DNA of 52,392 bases, taken from NCBI GenBank assembly GCA_023433705.1, contig JAEYUC010000100.1, positions 1 through 52,392 of the forward strand, read 5' to 3'. The notes under the pieces are model-generated. The model saw nothing but the letters and a program-made list of their open reading frames with translations. It searched no databases and was not told the origin of the DNA. This DNA comes from Pseudomonadota bacterium. Its GTDB lineage: Bacteria > Pseudomonadota > Gammaproteobacteria > Steroidobacterales > Steroidobacteraceae. Both the position numbers and the translations under genes were made by a program. This document shows, piece after piece, positions 18,761-25,927 of this stretch (its first letter is position 1; each line of letters starts with the position of its first letter).

Positions 18761-19626
18761 AAGTTGACCAGCTGATTGCCATCGACGTGCATACGCACGC
18801 GGAAGTGTCGTGCCGGCAGGAGCCGGATGAGGCCGCGAAGCCCTACGACGACGCCGCGTCGAAATATTTCAAGGCGGACAAGCGCAAGACGATTCCGGAG
18901 ACGATCGCTTATTACCGCGAACGCAAGATCGGACTCGTGATGTTCACGGTCGACAGCGAGTTCGAGATGGGCGTGCGGCGAATTCCCAACCAGGAAGTGG
19001 TCGACGCGGCGCGCGAGAACTCGGACATCATGGTCGCATTCGCGAGCATCGATCCGCACAAGGGCAAGATGGGCGCGCGCGAGGCGCGGCGGCTGATCGA
19101 GGAAGGCGGGGTCCGCGGCTTCAAGTTCCACCCCACCTGCCAGGGGTTTTTCCCGAACGACCGGATGGCCTACAAGCTGTACGAAGTGATCGCCGAGTAC
19201 AAACTACCGGCGATCTTCCACAGCGGGCATTCGGGCATCGGCACCGGCATGCCGGGTGGCGGCGGGCTCAAGCTCAAGTACTCGAACCCCATCCACGTCG
19301 ACGACGTGGCGGCGGATTTTCCGGACATGACGGTGATCATCGCCCACCCGTCGTGGCCCTGGCAGGACGAGGCGCTGTCCGTGTGCCTGCACAAGCCGAA
19401 CGTCTACATCGACCTGTCCGGCTGGTCGCCGAAATACTTCTCGCCCGAGCTGATCCGCTACGCGAACTCGCAGCTCAAGCACAAGATGCTGTTCGGCTCC
19501 GATTTCCCGCTGATCACCCCCGACCGCTGGATGAAGGATTTTTCGGAGGCCGGCTTCAAGCCCGAAGTCCAGCCGCTGATCCTGAAAGAGAACGCGATCC
19601 GGGCGCTGAAGCTGGGTGGGGATTAG
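18757..19626 (+). CDS. Metal-dependent amidohydrolase (TIM-barrel hydrolase), 3' end supplied by a RAYT element
   Basis: A 289-residue amidohydrolase-2 family protein with the metal motif D10-V-H12-T-H14, KFHPTCQGF, FHSGHSG, IAHPSWPW and GSDFPLITPDRW. Relatives act in aromatic degradation as hydratases, hydrolases or decarboxylases. GTG start overlaps the stop of the preceding gene (GTGA), so it belongs to the MarR operon. Its last codons (Gly-Gly-Asp-stop) are written by the left end of the RAYT element at 19614, and its stop shares the tetranucleotide TTAG with the stop of the transposase on the other strand. The original C-terminus may have been slightly different. Confidence 0.88.
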   Translation: MKVDQLIAIDVHTHAEVSCRQEPDEAAKPYDDAASKYFKADKRKTIPETIAYYRERKIGLVMFTVDSEFEMGVRRIPNQEVVDAARENSDIMVAFASIDPHKGKMGAREARRLIEEGGVRGFKFHPTCQGFFPNDRMAYKLYEVIAEYKLPAIFHSGHSGIGTGMPGGGGLKLKYSNPIHVDDVAADFPDMTVIIAHPSWPWQDEALSVCLHKPNVYIDLSGWSPKYFSPELIRYANSQLKHKMLFGSDFPLITPDRWMKDFSEAGFKPEVQPLILKENAIRALKLGGD

Positions 19627-20621
19627 GTGCCGGTGTAAAAGGTGGGGATTAGCTCGAAGGGCTCATCCTCTTTACTTGGGAAGCGCTGCATCGCGTAACG
19701 CAGTGTCGCGCGGTCGCGGCTCAGAATCCGCGAAAGCTCCGACAGGTTGGCGATCTTGTTTTCGATTGCCCGATGCGAGATCCACGCGCGGGCTTTCATG
19801 AGTCGCTCATCTCGATTGTCGGCCTGCAGTTCCGCAAGCGAGGTGTTGAAGCGCGCGCAGGCGTGCTCCATGAGCGCGTCGAGCGAAGACATTTCGCCGT
19901 CCGAGGGGAGAACTTCCTCGGGGCGCAAATCCATGAACTTCAGATACGCGGCAATCGCGTCGGGTCGCACCGCGGAGAACCTGTCGAGCACGAATCCGGT
20001 CGTGAGCCAGGTCTCCGTGCGCTCGCCGGCATAACAACCATGGCTGGACCACGGATATTCGGCGACGGCTCGAACGAGTCTCGCTTCGACCGGGTTGTAA
20101 TGGATGTAATGCACGACCGCCAGTAGATAGCGGTCGTTGTGAATGAAGCTGGCGTGATAGCGGCGCTCGAACAGGTGCCCGGTGGTCTGCAACTTCCTCT
20201 GAAAGGCGCGCGCGTATTCCGAGGCAATCTGCCTCATGACCGAGCCGAGCGGCTCGGTGCCGACCTGCACGAGCAGGTGCACGTGATTCGACATCCAGCA
20301 ATACGCATGAACCTTCGCCCCATAGTTCGCGATCCAGCGGGCGACGATGGTGTTGAGCAATCTTCGATCCTCGCCGGATCGAAAGATGTCCTGTTGGTGA
20401 TTCCCACGCAGCGTCACGTGGTAGTACGCGTTGGTTTGATGTATGCGCGGGCGGCGCGGCATGGGAGGTTGCGTGCGAAAAGGATGCACGCACAGTGACG
20501 CGCGCACGTCCGCGCGCCAAGCCGCAAAATTCTATTTATCCGCGAGATTGTTCGCGGCAGGGCCGATCAGGGAGAGGGCGCTCTCTCCCCACTTTTTACA
20601 CCGGCACCACTATCCCCACCC
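19614..20621 (-). mobile_element. RAYT (REP-associated tyrosine transposase) element with repeated-unit ends
   Basis: Both ends carry the same composite unit in inverted orientation. From the outside it reads GGGTGGGGAT (19614-19623; reverse complement ending at 20621), 2-3 nt, GGTGCCGGTGTAAAA, then a second GTGGGGA. Left inner unit 19626-19652, right unit 20587-20608. Inside are the transposase gene and, upstream of it, REP-like hairpins (CCGCGA/TCGCGG near 20540-20556 and GGGAGAG/CTCTCCC at 20570-20589). No target duplication is obvious. It sits between the 3' ends of an amidohydrolase gene and an MFS gene and supplies the stop codons of both. Confidence 0.75.
19623..20462 (-). CDS. REP-associated tyrosine transposase (RAYT, Y1/HUH family)
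   Basis: A 279-residue single-strand transposase of the IS200-like Y1 family. The HUH metal site is H60-V-H62 (SNHVHLLV), and the catalytic tyrosine is probably Y119 in HYIHYNP. It opens MPRRPRIHQTNAYYHVTLRG, typical of RAYTs, and has a C-terminal DnaA-like helix-turn-helix region (NKIANLSELSRILSRDRATL). A GTG at 20507 could extend it, but family alignment favours ATG 20462; no clear ribosome site is seen. Unusually, its last nine residues (LIPTFYTGT) and stop are encoded by the terminal repeat unit of its own element. The gene looks intact. Confidence 0.92.
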   Translation of the reverse strand: MPRRPRIHQTNAYYHVTLRGNHQQDIFRSGEDRRLLNTIVARWIANYGAKVHAYCWMSNHVHLLVQVGTEPLGSVMRQIASEYARAFQRKLQTTGHLFERRYHASFIHNDRYLLAVVHYIHYNPVEARLVRAVAEYPWSSHGCYAGERTETWLTTGFVLDRFSAVRPDAIAAYLKFMDLRPEEVLPSDGEMSSLDALMEHACARFNTSLAELQADNRDERLMKARAWISHRAIENKIANLSELSRILSRDRATLRYAMQRFPSKEDEPFELIPTFYTGT

Positions 20622-21943
20622 GTCACCATCCGCGCTTCGGAGGTGCTCTCGAACTTCACGAAGAGCAGTGCTATCGCGCCGAGCAGCGAACCGGCGCCCA
20701 TGACGATCGACACGGTCTGCAGCGACAGGCCCTGGCCGAACAGATAGCCCGCGAGAATCGGCGCCAGCGCAGCGCCGCCGCGGCCCGCGCCGATCACGAC
20801 GCCGGTTCCGGTCGCACGCAGGTGCGTGGGGTAGGCAAGCGCGAGCAGCGTGTAGAGGCCGACGATGCCGGCGTTCGTGAAGAAGCCGCACAGCGCGACG
20901 ATGGCCTTGAGGCCCCACAAGGTTTCCTGGCCAGCCCCGAAGATCGACACCGAGATCATGCCGAGCACCAGCACGCCGCTGGTGAGCCCGATGAGGCTTC
21001 TGCGCATGGACAACCAGCCGAGCAGCGCGCCGCCCGTCGCGCCACCCACGCTCGCCCAGAACAACACGTCCGCGATGGTGGAGGGTGTGTAACCCATCTT
21101 CGAAACGATCGGCGCGACCCACTTGAGCACGTAATAGAACGTCGTGATGTGCGCGAAGTACGCGAAGATCAGCAGCAGGGTGAGCGCGAGATATTTCCGC
21201 TTGAAGACGTCGGCCAGCGGCGCCTTCGGCGGCGCGGCGCTGAGCGGCGGCAGGGCACTGATCGCGGCGTGACCCATCTTCTTCAAGGTGGCGTTGATCC
21301 GGGCCAGTGCGTTCGCGGGTTGTTTGCGGCACAACCAGGAGACCGACTCCGGCACGCAGAACCACACGACCGGGATCATCGCGCCGGTGGCCGCGGCGCC
21401 GAGCTCGAACACGACGCGCCAGGAGTGCGTCTTGAGCAGCGGGGCCAGGATGAACGCGGCGAGGATGTTGCCCAGCGGATAACCGATGGTCATGAGCGCG
21501 ACCCAGAACTTGCGTTGCGCGTCGTTCGAGAACTCCGCCGCGGTGGCGTTGATCGCGGCGAGCATGCCGCCGATGCCGAGGCCGGTGAAGAAGCGCCAGC
21601 CCGCGAGTTCGTATTTGTCTCCGGAGTGCGAGCAGAGATACATGCCGATCGTCATGACGACGAGGAACGAGAGGATCGCGCGCCGCCGGCCGACGTAGTC
21701 GGCCACGCCGCCCAGCACGAACGAGCCGACCGCCATGCCCCACAGATCCATCGCGAGGACGAGGCCCAGGCCTTCGTCGGGCGGGATCTGGAAATCCTTC
21801 ATGATGCCGGGAGTGGCGAAGCTGATCGCCAGCAGATCGAATCCGTCGAGCGCGTTGAGCATGACGGTGATGGTGCATACGAGGATCTGCAGCCGCGTCA
21901 TCGGTGACGTTGCGAGCAGGCTGCGCGGATCGTAGTTCGACAT
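20567..21943 (-). CDS. MFS permease, aromatic acid:H+ symporter type
   Basis: A 458-residue 12-helix transporter. DGFDLLAISFATPGI in helix 1 and GGVADYVGRRRAI in the 2-3 loop are the marks of the AAHS family (PcaK/BenK-like), which import aromatic acids with protons. The ATG at 21943 follows GGGGGGAAAAG; upstream codons to 22129 are not MFS-like. The last 17 residues (GGDSGAGVKSGERAPSP) are encoded by the right end of the RAYT element, replacing whatever tail was there. This is beyond the last membrane helix and probably does not harm function. It is divergent from the MetE-like gene with 220 nt between starts, where I see no distinct site. Confidence 0.88.
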   Translation of the reverse strand: MSNYDPRSLLATSPMTRLQILVCTITVMLNALDGFDLLAISFATPGIMKDFQIPPDEGLGLVLAMDLWGMAVGSFVLGGVADYVGRRRAILSFLVVMTIGMYLCSHSGDKYELAGWRFFTGLGIGGMLAAINATAAEFSNDAQRKFWVALMTIGYPLGNILAAFILAPLLKTHSWRVVFELGAAATGAMIPVVWFCVPESVSWLCRKQPANALARINATLKKMGHAAISALPPLSAAPPKAPLADVFKRKYLALTLLLIFAYFAHITTFYYVLKWVAPIVSKMGYTPSTIADVLFWASVGGATGGALLGWLSMRRSLIGLTSGVLVLGMISVSIFGAGQETLWGLKAIVALCGFFTNAGIVGLYTLLALAYPTHLRATGTGVVIGAGRGGAALAPILAGYLFGQGLSLQTVSIVMGAGSLLGAIALLFVKFESTSEARMVTGGDSGAGVKSGERAPSP

Positions 21944-22163
21944 GTCGTTCTTTTCCCCCCTAATCTTCGTCGGCGCGGCGAGAATAACATCGCGTTGCAG
22001 CGTGCTCGTGCGTTTGACTCGAGTTCGCTGGCGCGCGAAACAGATTGCAGTTCGAGTGGAGTGGCGGTGGCGACGCGGCCCAACACTTCGCATACGCTCG
22101 GCACATCTCGCATTCATGAAGCCGATCAAGAGAATTTCGTAAGTTGTTGATTCAGGAGATCTG

Positions 22164-23264
22164 ATGACCCCGTTGATTCCCTCGCGTGCCGATCACGTCG
22201 GCAGCTTCCTCCGTCCCCGCTATCTGCTCGAGGCTCGCGAGAAATTCGCGCGCAAGGAAATCGCGGCGGCCGACCTGCGCGCCGTCGAAGACAAGGCGAT
22301 CGCGGAGGTCATCAAGATGCAGGAAGACGTCGGGCTGCAGGCGATAACCGATGGTGAATTCCGCCGTACGTATTTTCATATCGATTTCCTCAAGCAGCTC
22401 GACGGCGTGCAATCCGACGATCCGACGATCGTGATCAAGCCGGACGGCAGTGAAGAGCTCGCGCCGCCCGTGATGAGGGTCGTGTCGAAGGTCAAACACG
22501 CGCGCGACATCCAGCGCGCGGACTTCGAATATCTGAAGGCGAACACGAAGCGCACGCCGAAGGTGACGATTCCGTCGCCCACGATGCTGCATTTCCGTGG
22601 CGGTCGCGCGGGCATCAGCCAGAAGGACTATCCGGACCTCGAGCAGTTCTACGCGGACGTCGCGCAGGCGTACGGCGACGAGCTGCGTTCGCTTTCGAAG
22701 GCGGGCTGCAACTACGTGCAGATGGACGACACGAACCTCGCCTATCTATGCGACACGAAGATGCGCGAGGCGGCGCGCGCGCGCGGTGACGATCCGAACG
22801 AACTGCCGCATCGTTATGCGTCGTTCATCAATCGCGTCGTCGCGCAGAAGCCCGAGGGCATGACTCTCGCGGTGCATCTGTGCCGCGGTAACTTCAAGAG
22901 CGCGCACGCGGCGGAGGGCGGTTACGAGCCCGTTGCCGAGGCGCTGCTGTCGGAGATGAAGGTCGACGCATATTTTCTGGAATACGATGACGAGCGCAGC
23001 GGCGACTTCCGTCCGCTGCGATTCCTGCCGAAGGGCAAGATCGTCGTGCTGGGACTCATCACGACCAAGCTCGGCGCGCTCGAGTCGAAGGACGCCATCA
23101 AGCGCCGCATCGACGAGGCCGCGAAGTACGTGCCGCTCGAGCAGCTCGCGTTGTCGCCGCAGTGCGGCTTCTCGAGCAGCTTCCACGGCAACGACATCCA
23201 GATGAGCCAGCAGACCGAGAAGCTGCGCCTGGTGGTCGATATCGCCCGCGAGGTCTGGGGTTAA
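22164..23264 (+). CDS. MetE C-terminal-like protein (cobalamin-independent methionine synthase II family)
   Basis: A 366-residue zinc methyltransferase-fold protein. RADHVGSFLRP at the N-terminus, DGEFRR, HLCRGNF and the late SPQCGFSS hold the zinc and substrate positions known from the MetE catalytic domain. It lacks the N-terminal half of full MetE. Such stand-alone members are not usually methionine synthases, and the family includes epoxyalkane:coenzyme M transferase; the reaction here is unknown. ATG follows AGGAG. Its place among aromatic-type catabolic genes suggests methyl or alkyl transfer from a substrate, which is speculation. Confidence 0.82.
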   Translation: MTPLIPSRADHVGSFLRPRYLLEAREKFARKEIAAADLRAVEDKAIAEVIKMQEDVGLQAITDGEFRRTYFHIDFLKQLDGVQSDDPTIVIKPDGSEELAPPVMRVVSKVKHARDIQRADFEYLKANTKRTPKVTIPSPTMLHFRGGRAGISQKDYPDLEQFYADVAQAYGDELRSLSKAGCNYVQMDDTNLAYLCDTKMREAARARGDDPNELPHRYASFINRVVAQKPEGMTLAVHLCRGNFKSAHAAEGGYEPVAEALLSEMKVDAYFLEYDDERSGDFRPLRFLPKGKIVVLGLITTKLGALESKDAIKRRIDEAAKYVPLEQLALSPQCGFSSSFHGNDIQMSQQTEKLRLVVDIAREVWG

Positions 23265-23268
23265 ACGG

Positions 23269-23384
23269 AGTGGGGATGGCGGTGCCGGTGTAAAAAGTGG
23301 GGATTAGCCTCAACAGCCGTTGACAGCGTCGACGCCGACAGGTGCTAATCCCCACTTTTTACACCGGCACCACTGTCCCCACCC
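23269..23384. repeat. Gene-free palindromic relative of the RAYT element (MITE/REPIN-like)
   Basis: Perfect 27-bp inverted arms (23281-23307 and 23345-23371) surround a 37-nt centre. Each arm reads GGTGCCGGTGTAAAAAGTGG, then GGATTAG, the same unit as the ends of the RAYT element at 19614-20621. The outer GTGGGGA motif is also repeated (23270-23276; reverse complement at 23377-23384 region). It begins 5 nt after the MetE-like stop and ends on the base before the VOC gene ATG, so it is a non-autonomous copy probably mobilised by the nearby transposase. Confidence 0.85.
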
Positions 23385-23789
23385 ATGCCTATCACGCGGA
23401 TGCAGCACTACATGGTGCTGTCGAAGGATCTCGAGAAGACGCGGCATTTTTATTGCGACGTGCTCGGGTTGCGCACGGGGCCGCGGCCGCCGTTCGACTT
23501 CGAGGGGCTGTGGATATACGTCGGTGATGTCGCGGTCGTTCACGTCGCGGGGCAGGCCAGTTACGTGGCGACCGGTCGCCTGCGGGACGCCGCGCGCGAA
23601 CGGCACGGCAGTGGCAGCGTCGATCACATCGCGTTCGCGGCCGACAACTACGACGAACTCGTGGCGAGCTTCGAAAAACACGGCGTGGAGTACCGCTCCA
23701 CGCGCGTGCCGGCCAGCGATCTGCGCCAGCTCTTCGTGCACGATCCCGACGGGATTCAGATCGAGATCAATATCCGCGCAAGATCCTGA
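23385..23789 (+). CDS. VOC-family protein (glyoxalase/bleomycin resistance/dioxygenase fold)
   Basis: A 134-residue vicinal-oxygen-chelate protein with two beta-alpha-beta-beta-beta halves. Likely metal ligands are the His in MQHYMVLS, the His in SVDHIAF and the Glu in IQIEINI. Family roles include ring-cleavage dioxygenase, epimerase and glyoxalase. The ATG abuts the palindromic element and no ribosome site is visible, because the 13 nt before it are element sequence (ACTGTCCCCACCC). Expression may therefore have changed after insertion. Its 3' end overlaps the convergent hydrolase gene by 34 bp. Confidence 0.85.
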   Translation: MPITRMQHYMVLSKDLEKTRHFYCDVLGLRTGPRPPFDFEGLWIYVGDVAVVHVAGQASYVATGRLRDAARERHGSGSVDHIAFAADNYDELVASFEKHGVEYRSTRVPASDLRQLFVHDPDGIQIEINIRARS

Positions 23790-24478
23790 GGCGCCGACAG
23801 GAACGGCGAGTGGTCGCCGTCGAGCGTGAACACCTGATCGCAGGGCAGCCGCGCATGCATGAGTCTCTGGGCGGCGTGCGAGACGGTCTTGTCGTCGCGG
23901 CACTCGATGTACGCGCGCGGGACGCGGCCAAACCTCTCCGGTGTCACCGTCAAGGGCGTCACCAGTGGTTTGAGCGGCTCGGGCGACAGCCGTGCGCGCG
24001 CGAATTCCACGTCCGCGTCGCCGCAATGGCCATAAAACGCATCGCGCACGGCGCGCGGCCGCAGCGTGCAGGTCACGCCGCTCGCGGCGGGAACCATGTT
24101 GGCGGGCACCAGCGAACCTTCGTCCGCGCGCGCGGCATCCGCGAGCGTCTCGCCGGCGCGGAGAAGATAGCCCGATAGATAGACCAAGCGCGCGATGCGC
24201 TCGGGGACGAGCTCCGCGGCCTGGCTGATCACGATTCCGCCGCGGCTGTGGCCGACCAGGACGACCGGCTCCAGTTGCACGGCGACGAGGTCCGCGACGA
24301 AGCGCGCCCACGAATCCAGGGTGACCGAAGATGCCGGTGTCGGATCGTCGCCCATGGAGGGCAGGTCGGGCGCGACCACGCGATGACCCCGCGCCGTCAT
24401 CAGGGGCACGAGCTTGTGCCAGCACCAGGCGCCATGCCAGGCGCCGTGTATCAATACGAAAGTCGAGGGCGTCGTCAC
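23756..24478 (-). CDS. Alpha/beta hydrolase (salicylate esterase-like)
   Basis: A 240-residue alpha/beta hydrolase. FVLIHGAWHGAWCWHKL is the opening strand and oxyanion region, GHSRGG (about 85-90) holds the nucleophile serine, and DGDHSPFLS the catalytic histidine. The HGAWHG/GHSxGG pattern is that of the plant methylesterase/hydroxynitrile-lyase-like group, so an ester or C-C hydrolysis of an aromatic compound is plausible. The frame is open to 24613, but GTG 24478 begins the conserved fold. It is divergent from the SnoaL-like gene. Confidence 0.83.
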   Translation of the reverse strand: MTTPSTFVLIHGAWHGAWCWHKLVPLMTARGHRVVAPDLPSMGDDPTPASSVTLDSWARFVADLVAVQLEPVVLVGHSRGGIVISQAAELVPERIARLVYLSGYLLRAGETLADAARADEGSLVPANMVPAASGVTCTLRPRAVRDAFYGHCGDADVEFARARLSPEPLKPLVTPLTVTPERFGRVPRAYIECRDDKTVSHAAQRLMHARLPCDQVFTLDGDHSPFLSAPQDLARILISI

Positions 24479-24655
24479 GCGCGCGACATTAGCAGCCGCG
24501 CGGGGCTTCAGTCTCGGAACCGTGCGCGCGTCGAGGCATGCGGTCCCGAGGTCTCGCCACCCGGACTCGACTGACAGGGAGCGCGACTGGACCATGAGCG
24601 CAATTCGCGCCACCTGGGTTGAGCTACGATGGATGGCAAGGGAAGGAGGAATCTC

Positions 24656-25120
24656 ATGCGGATCAGGACCAACCGTCTAACCACCCGGCTGCTGGCGCTC
24701 GTGTTGTTGTGTACCGCCGCCGCCCGCGCCGACGCGGACATCAGCAAGAAGCCGAACGCGCAGAAGGTCATCTCCTTCATGGACATGGTCTTCAATCAGA
24801 AGAAGGTGAAGGAAGGCTTCGACAAATACGTCGGCGACAAGTACATCCAGCACAACCCCATCGCGCCGGACGGCAAGGAAGCTGCGGTGGAGGTGCTCGG
24901 CAAGGCGCTGATCGCGCTTCCCGGCTGGACCTACGATTTCAAACACGCCTACGTCGACGGCGACATCGTCGTGCTGCATTCGCACGTGCGCATGAATCCC
25001 GACGACCGTGGCATGGCGGTGGTCGACATCTTCCGCTTCGAGAAAGGCAGGATCGTCGAACACTGGGATGTCGTGCAGCAGATCCCCGAAAAGTCCGCGA
25101 ACGAAAACACGATGTTCTGA
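24656..25120 (+). CDS. Exported SnoaL/NTF2-like protein
   Basis: A 154-residue protein with a signal peptide (MRIRTNRLTTRLLALVLL to ARADA, about residue 25) and a SnoaL-like cone fold. The region YVGDKYIQHNPIAPDGKEA and the ending GRIVEHWDVVQQIP are characteristic of this polyketide-cyclase-like family of predicted ester-cyclase or hydrolase proteins. ATG 24656 follows an excellent ribosome site (GGAAGGAGGA, 24641-24650). The function is unknown, and the periplasmic location is notable for this usually cytosolic fold. Confidence 0.85.
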   Translation: MRIRTNRLTTRLLALVLLCTAAARADADISKKPNAQKVISFMDMVFNQKKVKEGFDKYVGDKYIQHNPIAPDGKEAAVEVLGKALIALPGWTYDFKHAYVDGDIVVLHSHVRMNPDDRGMAVVDIFRFEKGRIVEHWDVVQQIPEKSANENTMF

Positions 25121-25134
25121 TCGGGAACGATCGC

Positions 25135-25203
25135 GATCGGGGACAGATTTATTTATCGACGATAACGGGGCGACATCGTCAATAAATAAATCTGTCCCCG
25201 ATC
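25135..25203. repeat. 22-bp-arm perfect palindrome with inner stem
   Basis: The arms at 25135-25156 and 25182-25203 are exact reverse complements, beginning GATCGGGGACAGATTT. A second stem, GACGAT (25158-25163) with ATCGTC (25175-25180), lies inside, leaving an 11-nt loop. The AT-rich TTATTTAT portion contrasts with the GC-rich surroundings. It lies 14 nt after the SnoaL-like stop, between convergent genes. It could form a strong hairpin, but its size and composition suggest an inserted RAYT-type repeat more than a terminator. Confidence 0.7.
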
Positions 25204-25209
25204 ACCCGG

Positions 25210-25920
25210 TCAGGTCCTGCGCCACCAGTCGAGCAGGGCCTGCGTCACTGCTTCGGGGCGCTCGAGCGTGCACATGTGGCCGCAATCGGGCACGAGAACG
25301 AGCGTCGCGCCGGGAATCCGTTGCGCCATCTCGCGATGGCGTGCAGCGGGCGCCCAGCTATCGTCCTCGCCGCACAACACGAGCGTGGGGCAGGCGATGC
25401 GCGGCAGCAGCTCACCCGCATCGGGCCGCGCGATCAGTGCGCGGATCTGCGCCGCGAAGATCTCGGCGCTGCCGCGCGCGAACATCGCGATGATGCCGTC
25501 GATCAGTGGTTTGTCGGCGAGTCGCGGCTTCCAGACCATGCCCTGCACCCAACGTTCGGCCATGGCCGCCATCCCATCGCGCTGCGCGATGCCGACGAGT
25601 TCGTGCCGGCCCGCGACTTCGCGTTCGCCGGCTTCCCCCGCGGCGAGCGCCTGGGTACCGGTGTCGAGCAGCGCAATGCCGCGAATGCGTTCGGGCGCGA
25701 CGCGAAACATTTCGAGCGCCACGCGCCCGCCCATCGAGTGACCGGCGATCGCGATGTCGCCATTGACGGTGTCCAGCACGTGCCGCGCCATCGCCGGCAG
25801 AGAATCGAGCGCTCCGTAATCCGCGATGTGGGCGTCGGCGCGCGGCGCGAATGCGGCGCGCGTGTGCGTCCAGACGGCGGCGTCGCAGGAGAGGCCGGGG
25901 AGCAGGACCAGGGAAGTCAT
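25210..25920 (-). CDS. Alpha/beta hydrolase (3-oxoadipate enol-lactonase-like)
   Basis: A 236-residue alpha/beta hydrolase with the nucleophile elbow GHSMGG (about 61-66), acidic residue region LVLCGEDDSWAP and catalytic histidine in CGHMCTLERPE. It resembles PcaD/BioH-like hydrolases; the substrate is not certain. It begins 7 nt after the stop of the upstream GST, forming the tail of an apt-GST-GST-hydrolase run on the minus strand. Confidence 0.85.
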   Translation of the reverse strand: MTSLVLLPGLSCDAAVWTHTRAAFAPRADAHIADYGALDSLPAMARHVLDTVNGDIAIAGHSMGGRVALEMFRVAPERIRGIALLDTGTQALAAGEAGEREVAGRHELVGIAQRDGMAAMAERWVQGMVWKPRLADKPLIDGIIAMFARGSAEIFAAQIRALIARPDAGELLPRIACPTLVLCGEDDSWAPAARHREMAQRIPGATLVLVPDCGHMCTLERPEAVTQALLDWWRRT

Positions 25921-25927
25921 CGGGGCT

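Noticed and set aside
20495..21907. 470-codon plus-strand frame over the MFS permease
   Set aside because: Gln/Arg/His-rich translation antisense to clear membrane helices.
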